From Gemmatimonadota bacterium (lineage in GTDB: Bacteria > Gemmatimonadota > Gemmatimonadetes > Longimicrobiales > Gaopeijiaceae), in contig VXOC01000104.1 of the NCBI GenBank assembly GCA_009840215.1, positions 1 to 42,773 on the forward strand: 42,773 nt of DNA. Reading direction: 5' to 3'. Below are positions 7,546-14,455 of the stretch, piece after piece. A program made the position numbers and the translations under genes. The notes under the pieces are model-generated. The model saw only the letters and a program-made list of their open reading frames with translations, had not been told where the DNA came from and searched no databases. Positions within the stretch are counted from its first letter, which is position 1; every line of letters begins with the position of its first letter.

Positions 7546-9063
7546 ATGCGCATTTCGCCCTTGACAGCCGCCGCCGCAATGGCCTTCCTCACCGCCCCCC
7601 TGCCGCTGACCGCGCAGGAACCCGCCGCCGCCCGCCCAACCAACACCCCCTTGGCCATCGTCGGCGCCACGATCATCGACGGCAACGGCGGCCCGCCCCT
7701 TGCCGACGGCACACTGCTGATCGAGGGGAACCGCATCACCGCCGTCGGCCCGAGCTTGTCGATTGAGGTCCCCGAGGGCTTCCAGGTCATCGACGGCGCC
7801 GGCCGGTACGTCACCCCCGGCTTCATCGACACCAACGTCCACCTGTCGCTCTATTCCGGCCACGAGACGCTGGTCCGCTACCAGGACCGCAACGCCGCGC
7901 TCACCCTCGAAGCTGCCCAGATGCAGCTCAAGCACGGCTTCACGACGGTGCGCGACAGCTACGGGTCGCTGCTCCCGCTCATGGAGATCCGCGACGCGAT
8001 CGCGCGGGGCGACACGGTGGGGCCGCGCATGCTGGTGGCGGGGAACATCGTCGGGTGGGGCGGTCCCTGGTCGATCTCCTTCTCCGTGATTCGCCAGCAG
8101 GGGCTGACGCTCTTCCAGGAGCAGTTCAACGACTTCATCACGCAGGGGTCGGGCGAGGAGTGGATGGAGATGGAGCCCGAGGAACTCCGGGCCGCGGTCA
8201 ACGAGTACCTCGATCTGGGGCCGGACTTCATCAAGTACGGAGGGACCGGGCACTTTTCGAACCCGGTCATGATCGGGTTCTCGCCCGAGGCGCAGCGGGT
8301 GATGGTCGAGGAGACGCATAAGCGGGGACTGATCGCCGAGACGCACTCCACCTCGCCGGAGGGGTTGTGGATGTCGGTGCGGGCGGGGCTGGACCTGATC
8401 CAGCACCCCGAGGTGCTCACCAAGGAGATGCCGGACGCGCTCGTGGCGGAGATCGCGGAGCGGGGAATCGTGTGCTCCATGTTGGCCAACACGATCACGG
8501 GCGAGGCGTGGGAGCGGCATCTGGAGAGGCGGGAGAGTTCGGAAGGGGGGGACGAGGAGGCCGGGAGCCGGCGGCGCGATGGGCTCGAGAAGACCTCGGC
8601 CGAAATGCGGGCCGAGCGGCGGGCACAGGGTGAGGGAATGGAGATCCGCCGCCGGAACGCCGAGAAGCTGATCGCCGGAGGGTGCGTGACCACGATCGGG
8701 ACCGACAACTATCTCGGTGCGGCCCCCGAGTTCCGCCGTGAGAAGAAGCTGGAGAACCAGTCATTCGGGTTCGGGAGCGTGATCGCGACCGAGGGACTGG
8801 TGGAGCTGGGGATGACACCGATGGAGGCGATCGTGGCGGTGACCCGCAACGGGGCGATCGCCAGCGGGATGCTCGACGAGCTCGGCACGCTCGAGGCCGG
8901 CAAGTTCGCCGACGTGCTGGTGCTGGGCGCGAACCCGCTCGAGGACATCGCGAACATACGGGCGCTGGAGGCGGTCATCCGGGACGGGCGGATCGTGGAC
9001 CGGGACGCGCTGCCGTACGAGCGGATATTCTCGACCCCGGGGAAGGGGCACGCCTGGGAGTGA
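7546..9063 (+). CDS. Exported amidohydrolase-superfamily protein
   Basis: Predicted periplasmic metal-dependent amidohydrolase of 505 residues. The signal peptide covers about 1-23 (PLPLTAQ). The urease-like beta-sandwich (AIVGATIIDGNGGPPLADG) is followed by the TIM barrel. Metal site: the first-strand HxH is N97-V98-H99 (GFIDTNVH), with the lysine that is normally carboxylated at K230 (DFIKYGG), H267 (ETHSTS), H287 (IQHPE) and D387 (GTDNYL). Only the first His is changed, to Asn. A charged insert at about 326-370 is rich in Arg and Glu. The ATG at 7546 has AGGAG 8 nt upstream; the frame is open further 5' but the signal peptide fixes this start. Substrate unknown; relatives act on dipeptides or imidazolone-like rings (inference). 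Confidence 0.85.
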   Translation: MRISPLTAAAAMAFLTAPLPLTAQEPAAARPTNTPLAIVGATIIDGNGGPPLADGTLLIEGNRITAVGPSLSIEVPEGFQVIDGAGRYVTPGFIDTNVHLSLYSGHETLVRYQDRNAALTLEAAQMQLKHGFTTVRDSYGSLLPLMEIRDAIARGDTVGPRMLVAGNIVGWGGPWSISFSVIRQQGLTLFQEQFNDFITQGSGEEWMEMEPEELRAAVNEYLDLGPDFIKYGGTGHFSNPVMIGFSPEAQRVMVEETHKRGLIAETHSTSPEGLWMSVRAGLDLIQHPEVLTKEMPDALVAEIAERGIVCSMLANTITGEAWERHLERRESSEGGDEEAGSRRRDGLEKTSAEMRAERRAQGEGMEIRRRNAEKLIAGGCVTTIGTDNYLGAAPEFRREKKLENQSFGFGSVIATEGLVELGMTPMEAIVAVTRNGAIASGMLDELGTLEAGKFADVLVLGANPLEDIANIRALEAVIRDGRIVDRDALPYERIFSTPGKGHAWE

Positions 9064-9118
9064 GGCTGACGCGGGGCGTGTGAGCGGGTGCCCGCCCTGT
9101 TGGTGTCCGGCTGCCTCA
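9061..9118. terminator. Nested inverted repeats between convergent genes
   Basis: The 52-nt gap between the amidohydrolase stop and the hydrolase stop holds GCGGG-TG-CCCGC (9084-9095). An outer pair, TGAGGC (9061-9066) and GCCTCA (9113-9118), reaches into both stop codons. A shared bidirectional terminator fits the position, but there is no T-run. Confidence 0.3.
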
Positions 9119-10426
9119 GTCCTTCTCGCGGAGCGGCGCCAACGGCGGATTCCACTGCTCCACACCCGGCAGCCGCCGTCCCCATGTGTTCCCGTACCCA
9201 TCCCCCTTCCCCAGCAGGAAGCGGATGATGAGGCGGTGCAGCATGTTCATCTTCGGAATCAGGCCATGGAAGCCGACCAGACTGCTCAGCGTGCGATCGC
9301 GCAGCTCCCAGTAGCCGAAGTCGCGGGGGGTGACGCAGACCAGCCGGGACTCCTCGAGGAAGGGAGGGATCGCGCCCCGCAGGGGGACGGTGCCATCGCC
9401 GGTGTCGCGCCGATCTCCCTTGCTCTTCGGATCCCAGTCGTTGCGCCGTTCGTCGGACCTGAGGTCGAAGCGTGGCGCGCCGGTGTCGTCGCGATCGACG
9501 CGAAGGCCCACGCGGGTCTCGCAGTCGGCGCCCGCGATGGCGAGCCAGTGGTCTCTGCGGAGCAGGTCGGAGCGGGATTCGGCGTTCGCCGGATCGGACA
9601 ACTCCAGCCCGAGGATGCGGTCCCGGTGCGCACGGGCCTGATCGAGCATGGCCTGGAAGAGATCGCCGGCCGAGACGTTCCAACCTGCCACCTGGGCCGT
9701 GATCGACCCGGCCACGTTGGGCTGCCAGGCGGCGTGATGGAAAAGGTCGGTTTGCAGGCTGTCGTCGGCGACATCGAGGCCACCGAATCCCGGAAGGAGG
9801 TGGTAGAGCGCGGGAGTGAGGCGCGCCATGCGGCGTTCCCGCGCATTGCCGGAATCGTCGCCGAAGTCGGCGGTGCCGGTGGCGACCTTCAGGACTGCCT
9901 CGAAGGAGCCCTGAAAGGGGGTGGCGAGGGTGACGACCCTGTCGACCTTCGCGGCCGTGTGGCGCGCGATATGCCCGGCGATGATCAGGCCGCCCATGGA
10001 GTGGCCGATCAGGGTGACCGTGGGGTGGTCGCGGTAGCCGCTGTCGTCGCGGTAGTGCCGCATGAGGAGCGTGCGGTCGATGACTTCGTCGACGAAGGCG
10101 GCCAGACGTTCCTCGGTACGGTCGAGAGGCATGCGCCAGTCGTAGCCGAAGGGAAAGACCGGTACGGGCGCGCCGCCGTCGTCGGAAAGGCCGTCGCGGA
10201 GTTCCTCGACAAGGTCCTTGTAGATGAGGGGAAAAGGGCCGTGGGGGGAGACGCGGGCGGGCTCGCGAAACTCGTAGCGCTGGTCCTCGGGGTGCAGGGT
10301 GACGCGATCGTAGTGCCGCTTGAGGACGGTGGTCCATACTGCTTTCGGGGGCAGCTCGTACTCGTCGTGCAGGACCGATGCGGTGATGCCCGGGACAAGG
10401 ATCACCGGTGGAATCATGTGGGGCAT
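9116..10426 (-). CDS. LCAT-type alpha/beta hydrolase (lipase/acyltransferase-like)
   Basis: Predicted serine esterase or acyltransferase of 436 residues. The protein opens with PPVILVPGITASVL, the oxyanion-side strand of lecithin:cholesterol acyltransferase-like enzymes, and has PFGYDWR. The nucleophile elbow is GHSMGG (Ser about 143). The later acid GDGTVPL (Asp about 344) and the His in GFHGLIP (about 387) complete a plausible triad, and TLATPFQGS is the typical post-elbow strand. No signal peptide is visible, so it is probably cytosolic or exported by an unusual route. The ATG at 10426 is chosen because AGGAGG lies 8 nt upstream and the conserved fold starts at once; an in-frame upstream extension to 10495 would add 23 residues of low-complexity sequence. 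Confidence 0.85.
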   Translation of the reverse strand: MPHMIPPVILVPGITASVLHDEYELPPKAVWTTVLKRHYDRVTLHPEDQRYEFREPARVSPHGPFPLIYKDLVEELRDGLSDDGGAPVPVFPFGYDWRMPLDRTEERLAAFVDEVIDRTLLMRHYRDDSGYRDHPTVTLIGHSMGGLIIAGHIARHTAAKVDRVVTLATPFQGSFEAVLKVATGTADFGDDSGNARERRMARLTPALYHLLPGFGGLDVADDSLQTDLFHHAAWQPNVAGSITAQVAGWNVSAGDLFQAMLDQARAHRDRILGLELSDPANAESRSDLLRRDHWLAIAGADCETRVGLRVDRDDTGAPRFDLRSDERRNDWDPKSKGDRRDTGDGTVPLRGAIPPFLEESRLVCVTPRDFGYWELRDRTLSSLVGFHGLIPKMNMLHRLIIRFLLGKGDGYGNTWGRRLPGVEQWNPPLAPLREKD

Positions 10427-10803
10427 TTGAGACACCTCCTCCTCACCTCCTGGTTCGTCTGTCACCGGGACCTGTGGATTGCACTGGACACCCACACTAA
10501 TCGCATCAGCCCGGTCTGAGGGACCACACTAACTTCCCGGGGGCGATTACCGCAAGGCGAACCATACCGGGCGAGATTTCGAGTCATTCGCTGATGATTA
10601 TAATAATCTACATAAAACAGTATTGAGTATATTCTGACGCCAGAACCGCGGCATTTGGGTGACCGGAGCACTCGTGCCGTCATGGCCGTCCCCTTCTACC
10701 GGAAACGGGTCTGGGCTACATTCCGGGCGGATCGGAAGCGGGGCTCGCGTGTCCCCGGCTTCATGGAGCGAGGGGAATAGGGAGGAGATCGGGGGCTGCC
10801 AAC
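10427..10803. promoter_or_regulatory. Divergent intergenic region with AT-rich core
   Basis: Lies between the divergent hydrolase (-) and hipB-like (+) genes. About 10588-10635 is strikingly AT-rich against its surroundings. It contains TTATAA within ATTATAAT (10597-10604), so a TATAAT hexamer can be read on both strands, and a second TATATT at 10628-10633. This is the likely promoter and operator area for the toxin-antitoxin-like operon, but I cannot define a matching -35 box with confidence. No gene is seen in it. Confidence 0.4.
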
Positions 10804-11145
10804 ATGCCAAATCGCACTTCAATAACGAGCTGTCCACCCGCCGCCATCGAGGAGGCGTTGCAGTGCCTGGGCAGGAATCTCCGCACCGCCCGATTGCGGC
10901 GGAGACTCCGCATCCAGGACATCGCGGATCGCCTGGGCACCTCCCGTTTCACGGTCGCCAACGTCGAAAAGGGGAAGCCGGGCGCCTCGGCAGCCGCCTA
11001 CTTCGGTGTGCTGTGGGCGCTGGGACTTCTTGACGACGCGTGCCGCCTGGCCGACCCGGACCGCGACGAGGAGGGCAGGATTCTGGAGTCGGCCCGCCTC
11101 CCGACCCAGGCTCCGCGCAACCGGCGGCTTCATGGTGACTTCTGA
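10804..11145 (+). CDS. XRE-family HTH regulator, HipB-like
   Basis: Predicted DNA-binding partner of the HipA-like protein encoded next. The 113 residues contain a helix-turn-helix domain at about 22-78. It runs LGRNLRTARLRRRLRIQDIADRLGTSRFTVANVEKGKPG, then a conserved tail (VLWALGLLDDACRLADPDRDEEG) seen in HipB-type antitoxins paired with short-form HipA proteins. The C-terminus is basic and Pro/Arg-rich. The GGGAGGAG upstream is about 15 nt from the ATG, longer than ideal. The stop overlaps the next start by 14 nt, so the two are translationally linked. Confidence 0.82.
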   Translation: MPNRTSITSCPPAAIEEALQCLGRNLRTARLRRRLRIQDIADRLGTSRFTVANVEKGKPGASAAAYFGVLWALGLLDDACRLADPDRDEEGRILESARLPTQAPRNRRLHGDF

Positions 11146-12364
11146 TTCCGACCGCTTCGTCTTCGTCGCTCTGCCGGGACAGAGCGAGTATGTCATCGCA
11201 GGCCGCTATCGTGTCTCTGTCGAGCCGGGAGGCGCCCCGCTCGGGGAGTTCGTGTACGGACGCACCTACCTGGGCCGACCCGATGCGGTCGAACTCGACC
11301 CGGCCGAACTCAAGCTGACCGAGCGGGTCATGAAGACGCACAGTGGCGATGGGCTCTTCGGGGCGATCCGGGACTCCAAGGCGACTTCGTGGGGTCGTCC
11401 GCTCAACCTTGAGGGGGAGGTCTCCAACGGAAACGAACCTGTGAATCAACTCCGATTCGAGCGCCCCGGGGCCGTTGTTATCGGTCGAGGCCACGAAGCC
11501 CCCGGCCCCACGCGCCGCATGTTAGCCATTGACGAACTGGGCAGGCTCCAGACGGCGCTTGACGCCGAGAGGGAATGGCGGAACGCATGCCGGGAAACGC
11601 ATGACTCCGGGGCCCGGGACTCTTCGGTCAGGATCGCGGCGAAGGTGACGGTCGAACACGAGCGCACGCTTTGGGTGGCCAAGTTCGGACAGGAGCACTC
11701 GCTGTGGAATCAGGCGCGGGTCCGGCACGCGACACTGCAGCTGGCACGTGAATGCGGCGTTGACGTCGCTCCCACCCGGGTCAGGCGTGCAGCCGGCAGG
11801 GACCTCCTGCTCGTGCAACGCCCGGACCGCGAGTGGGCTGGCGACGGCTACGCGTGCAGCCGCATGATCCGCGGCCTCACGCTGCTCGGCACCGAGGACA
11901 CCCCGGAGGAGCGGCGGCACTGGTCCTACCTGAGCCTCGCCGATGAGGTTCGCCGCACGAGCTCACGTCCTCTGGCGGACCTGCACGAACTGTTTCGACG
12001 GATCTGCTTCAACGCGGCCATCACGAATCTGAACGACGACCTCCTCCGCCCCACGATGGTTGCCAAGGGGCGCAGTTGGCGGCTTGCCCAGGCAACCGGC
12101 CCGGTGCCGACACTCCCCGTCGAGGGCGCCGGCGGCGATTTCGCCATGATCTGCGGCCCGCAAGGCCGTTCGCCGAGTCGTGAGAACATCGTGGGCGGGG
12201 CGGGACGGTTCCTCCTGGAACGCCCGGCGGCCGAAGCCATCTTCGACGGGGTTTCAGCGACGGTTCGGGCCTCGTGGTACACCGTCATGCGCCAGAGCGG
12301 CGTCAGCGAGGAAGACTGCGAGTTGGTGGCGCGGTCTATTGTCCACCGCGCGGACGACCGCTGA
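11132..12364 (+). CDS. HipA-family protein with degenerate kinase motifs (putative pseudokinase)
   Basis: The HipA fold is preserved over 410 residues: N-terminal HipA subdomain (VFVALPGQSEYVIAG, FVYGRTYLGRP, GLFGAIRDSKATSWGR), middle strand LWVAKFGQE, GVDVAPTRV, LLLVQRPDRE and RRHWSYLSLADEVRR. The signatures for phosphotransfer are eroded. The Gly-rich loop expected as SxGGARPK reads SSVRIAAK. The catalytic stretch expected as NDDHxRN reads NLNDDLLRP, losing the His and the metal-binding Asn, and keeping the Asp only if a one-residue insertion is allowed. The second metal Asp of the SPAYDLxP segment is Gly (LAQATGPVP). The frame is open with no stop or frameshift, so loss of function would be by substitution. 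The start at 11132 is set by the conserved N-terminus and overlaps the HTH gene by 14 nt. Confidence 0.8.
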   Translation: MVTSDSDRFVFVALPGQSEYVIAGRYRVSVEPGGAPLGEFVYGRTYLGRPDAVELDPAELKLTERVMKTHSGDGLFGAIRDSKATSWGRPLNLEGEVSNGNEPVNQLRFERPGAVVIGRGHEAPGPTRRMLAIDELGRLQTALDAEREWRNACRETHDSGARDSSVRIAAKVTVEHERTLWVAKFGQEHSLWNQARVRHATLQLARECGVDVAPTRVRRAAGRDLLLVQRPDREWAGDGYACSRMIRGLTLLGTEDTPEERRHWSYLSLADEVRRTSSRPLADLHELFRRICFNAAITNLNDDLLRPTMVAKGRSWRLAQATGPVPTLPVEGAGGDFAMICGPQGRSPSRENIVGGAGRFLLERPAAEAIFDGVSATVRASWYTVMRQSGVSEEDCELVARSIVHRADDR

Positions 12365-12393
12365 TTCGGCGCGGGCGCCCGCGGCGCATCGCG

Positions 12394-12423
12394 GCTCGAA
12401 TGCCCCGGGGGGGTCGTCCACGG
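12394..12423 (+). repeat. Dispersed intergenic repeat, copy 1
   Basis: The sequence GCTCGAATGCC, a run of G, then GTCCACGG occurs here just after the HipA-like stop. It recurs at 42043-42073 in the same orientation, with a 2-nt difference in the C/G run and a short change before GTCCACGG. Function unknown. Confidence 0.6.
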
Positions 12424-12674
12424 ACCAACGGGGGAGTTGGGTGCCTCGGAGCCAGCAGGGGCGAACGGCCAGTGTGGTATCCCTGGCAGGACTCTGTGAC
12501 ACCGGATCGGCGGTTAGGATGTTGATGATTTAATACGCATAACGTTGTTACACACTTTCAAGCAGTCATCATGCTTTCTGGGTCCTAAGTCGAAGGCAAG
12601 TCCGCCCCGCCTTGCGGCACCAGCGGAGACCTTGCATGGCATTCGTTTGGCTTACCACGATTATATGGGGACAC

Positions 12675-12692
12675 GCCCGCGATGTCGCGGGC
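12675..12692. repeat. Perfect 18-nt inverted repeat
   Basis: GCCCGCGA-TG-TCGCGGGC is a perfect palindrome around a 2-nt centre. It is followed by CAAACCG rather than a T-run. It could be a terminator-like hairpin after the hipBA-like operon or a dimeric operator for the beta-helix gene about 115 nt downstream. Confidence 0.5.
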
Positions 12693-12806
12693 AAACCGAC
12701 GGAATACGATCGACAACTCCTCCTGCGAGGATAGGTGAGTGGCGTGCGAAGATGGGGTGGCACCGCAGGCGGCATTGCGCCGGCTCCCGGGAGAAGTACC
12801 GTGACG

Positions 12807-13385
12807 ATGGGCAACATTGACCCCACCGCCACGGTTCACTCCACGGCCAGCGTCGACCCGTCCGCCACAGTGAGGGCGGGCGCCATGATCGGCTGCAAAG
12901 TGACTGTAGGCCGCAACGCGCACGTCGGTGCCAACGCCATCATCCAAAGCGGTGTGCACGTGGGGGAGTACGCGACGATCAGGGATGAGGCCATGGTGGG
13001 ACCGGGAGCGCTGCTTGGCCCCGGGTCGACTACGGGACGAGGCGCCAGGATCGGCCCGAAGGCCGAGGTGGGAACACGCGCCGTGGTTGGCGACCGGACC
13101 AACATCGGTTCGGGATCGCGGGTCTCCGCCGGTGCGCTGGTCGAACAGCGAACGACGCTCCGCAGGGGTGCGCTCGTTGACCGCGGCGCGAAGGTCGGCA
13201 GCCGTGTTTCGGTCGGTTCCCACGCGTGGATAGGGGCCGGAGCCCGTATCGGCTCGCGTACCGCGCTCGGGGCGCGAGTGGTGGTCGGATCCAACGCGGA
13301 GGTCGGTCACCGCGCCCGTTTGGAGCAGGGTGTGCAGATTCCCAGAAACGCGGTCGTGCCAGCGCGCGCGCGCGCGGTGTCGTAG
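12807..13385 (+). CDS. Left-handed beta-helix (hexapeptide-repeat) protein
   Basis: Nearly the entire protein (192 residues from this start) is hexapeptide repeat, roughly 30 units or ten coils of a left-handed beta-helix. It starts DPTATVHSTASVDPSATV and ends QIPRNAVVPARA. Families with this fold include acyl- and sugar-nucleotide acetyltransferases and gamma-carbonic anhydrases. Here the C-terminal helix and the inserted loop that usually carry the catalytic His are not evident, so enzyme identity is open. The ATG at 12807 starts right before the first coil; an in-frame GTG at 12735 with GAGGA upstream would add 24 non-repeat residues. The gene sits alone between the hipBA-like pair and transposase fragments. 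Confidence 0.7.
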   Translation: MGNIDPTATVHSTASVDPSATVRAGAMIGCKVTVGRNAHVGANAIIQSGVHVGEYATIRDEAMVGPGALLGPGSTTGRGARIGPKAEVGTRAVVGDRTNIGSGSRVSAGALVEQRTTLRRGALVDRGAKVGSRVSVGSHAWIGAGARIGSRTALGARVVVGSNAEVGHRARLEQGVQIPRNAVVPARARAVS

Positions 13386-13391
13386 CCTGTC

Positions 13392-13747
13392 ATGTCCGGG
13401 ATGAGGAGGAACGGGCGGCGCGGCCGGGATCGCGGCGGATGCCGGATCGATCCCCAGTCGGGGTACGCCTTCATCAAGGCCCACAAGGCAGAATTCCCTC
13501 TGGCGGCAATGTGCAGGGCGCTGGGTCTTTCGACCAGCGGGTATTACGACTGGTTGAATCGACCCCCTTCGGACCATTCGCGGCGTGACGCCGAGCTGCG
13601 AGACCGAATCCGGACCATCTGGAGCGACAGCCACGGCGCCTACGGACGGCCGCGGATCCATGCCGCGCTGAGGGAGGAGGGCATCCGCGTGAGCCCGAAA
13701 CGGGTTGCCCGCCTGATGAGGAGCATGGGGATCCGTGGAGGAGGACC
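13392..13747 (+). pseudogene. IS3-family transposase OrfB, N-terminal fragment
   Basis: About residues 24-115 match the N-terminal helix-turn-helix half of IS3 OrfB: YAFIKAHKAEFPLAAMCRAL, then STSGYYDWLNR, then SHGAYGRPRIHAALREEG and KRVARLMRSMGIRG. The protein then ends within about ten residues, so the whole DDE integrase core is missing and it cannot transpose by itself. The reading frame continues to 13763, past the OrfA start. It begins 7 nt after the beta-helix stop. It is followed by an OrfA, the reverse of normal IS3 order. Confidence 0.82.
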
Positions 13748-14086
13748 GTGGCCTCCGCGGTAGGCCGGTATTCGCCGGAGTTCAGGGAGCGGATGGTCAA
13801 GCTCGTGAGGGCCGGGCGCAGCCCCGGGTCCCTTGCGAGGGAGTTCGCGCCCTCGGAGCAGACGATACGGAACTGGGTCCGGAGTGCGGACCAGGACGAA
13901 GCATGGCGCGGCAACGGACTGCCGGCTGAAGCGCGGAAGGAGTTGCTTTGCCTGAAGCGGGACAACCGGCGACTCAGGATGGAGCGTGACATTCTCAAGC
14001 GGGCCGTCCGTTGGTTTGCGCGGGAGAACGGCGTGGGGCCGGGAGGCCGCAGGCACGCTCTTGAGGAGCGCGAAACATGTGGATAG
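13748..14086 (+). CDS. IS3-family transposase OrfA (orphan)
   Basis: The 112 residues hold the complete OrfA HTH and leucine-zipper region: RYSPEFRERMVKLVRAGRS, then SEQTIRNWVRSADQDE, then a heptad-rich LKRDNRRLRMERDILKRAVRWFARENG. After FARENG the usual frameshift into OrfB should occur, but the frame runs into about 15 unrelated residues and stops. GTG 13748 has a strong GGAGGAGGA a few nt upstream, so OrfA keeps its native start. Without OrfB it can at most bind DNA; it is best read as half of an IS remnant. Confidence 0.85.
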   Translation: MASAVGRYSPEFRERMVKLVRAGRSPGSLAREFAPSEQTIRNWVRSADQDEAWRGNGLPAEARKELLCLKRDNRRLRMERDILKRAVRWFARENGVGPGGRRHALEERETCG

Positions 14087-14455
14087 GAGTCCGATTCTTG
14101 ACCGTTGCGAGGAAACCTGACGGACGGAATGCCTGCCGAATCCGGCGGGTTGGTTTTCTGACGATTCGGGATGACCCGATGCCGTGGATGGTCGTCTTTT
14201 CCTGGCTTCGACCCGTGTACTTTCTTGGATGGGTTGACATAAATGCAAAAGCCCGCGGTGCTACCCCGATTGATGGCCTCCGTTCACATCATGGAACACC
14301 CCAAACGTCTGGTATACGCCTTAGCGGTACACCTAACGACCAGGGCCGGAAAGCCGCAAATCTGGCACCGATTTTGCCCCTGAGATGACACATAATCCAG
14401 GCTCCCGCGAGTGGGGGCTGCACCTCAACACTTCTCAAACTGGAGAAGAACAAGC
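14087..14455 (+). promoter_or_regulatory. Long leader region upstream of the giant lipoprotein gene
   Basis: The 369 nt before ATG 14456 contain the conserved leader block described separately (14096-14191), and a TTGACA at 14234-14239 without a convincing -10. They also contain a hairpin at about 14339-14364: outer CCAG/CTGG, inner GGC/GCC around CGGAAA. GGAGA lies about 10 nt before the start. An open frame covers part of it (14077-14388), but it has no family signature and its counterpart near 38 kb is interrupted by a stop, so I do not call a gene. Confidence 0.45.
14096..14191 (+). repeat. Conserved leader block, copy 1
   Basis: Homologous to 38016-38115. The first 29 positions match at 24 (TCTTGACCG, GAGGAAA and CTGACG identical). 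After a comparable spacer, CCCGATGCCGTGGATGG matches CCCGTTGACGTAGATGG at 14 of 17. This copy begins 360 nt before ATG 14456; the other begins 362 nt before ATG 38378. Confidence 0.6.

Larger units (their letters stand above)
12365..12806. other. Long intergenic region with AT-rich patch and hairpin
   Basis: Contains the dispersed repeat at 12394-12423, an AT-rich tract around 12515-12580 (GATGATTTAATACGCAT) that could be a promoter for the beta-helix gene, and the hairpin at 12675-12692. I see no supported coding sequence: short open frames here lack ribosome binding sites or family signatures. Confidence 0.45.

Noticed and set aside
14340-14370. Hairpin region considered as a cyclic-di-GMP or other riboswitch
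   Set aside because: The hairpin is real by eye, but the conserved riboswitch core motifs are absent.
14077-14388. Possible 103-residue small protein between OrfA and the giant lipoprotein gene
   Set aside because: No family signature or good ribosome site; the homologous block near 38 kb is interrupted by a stop codon in the same frame, so conservation looks non-coding.
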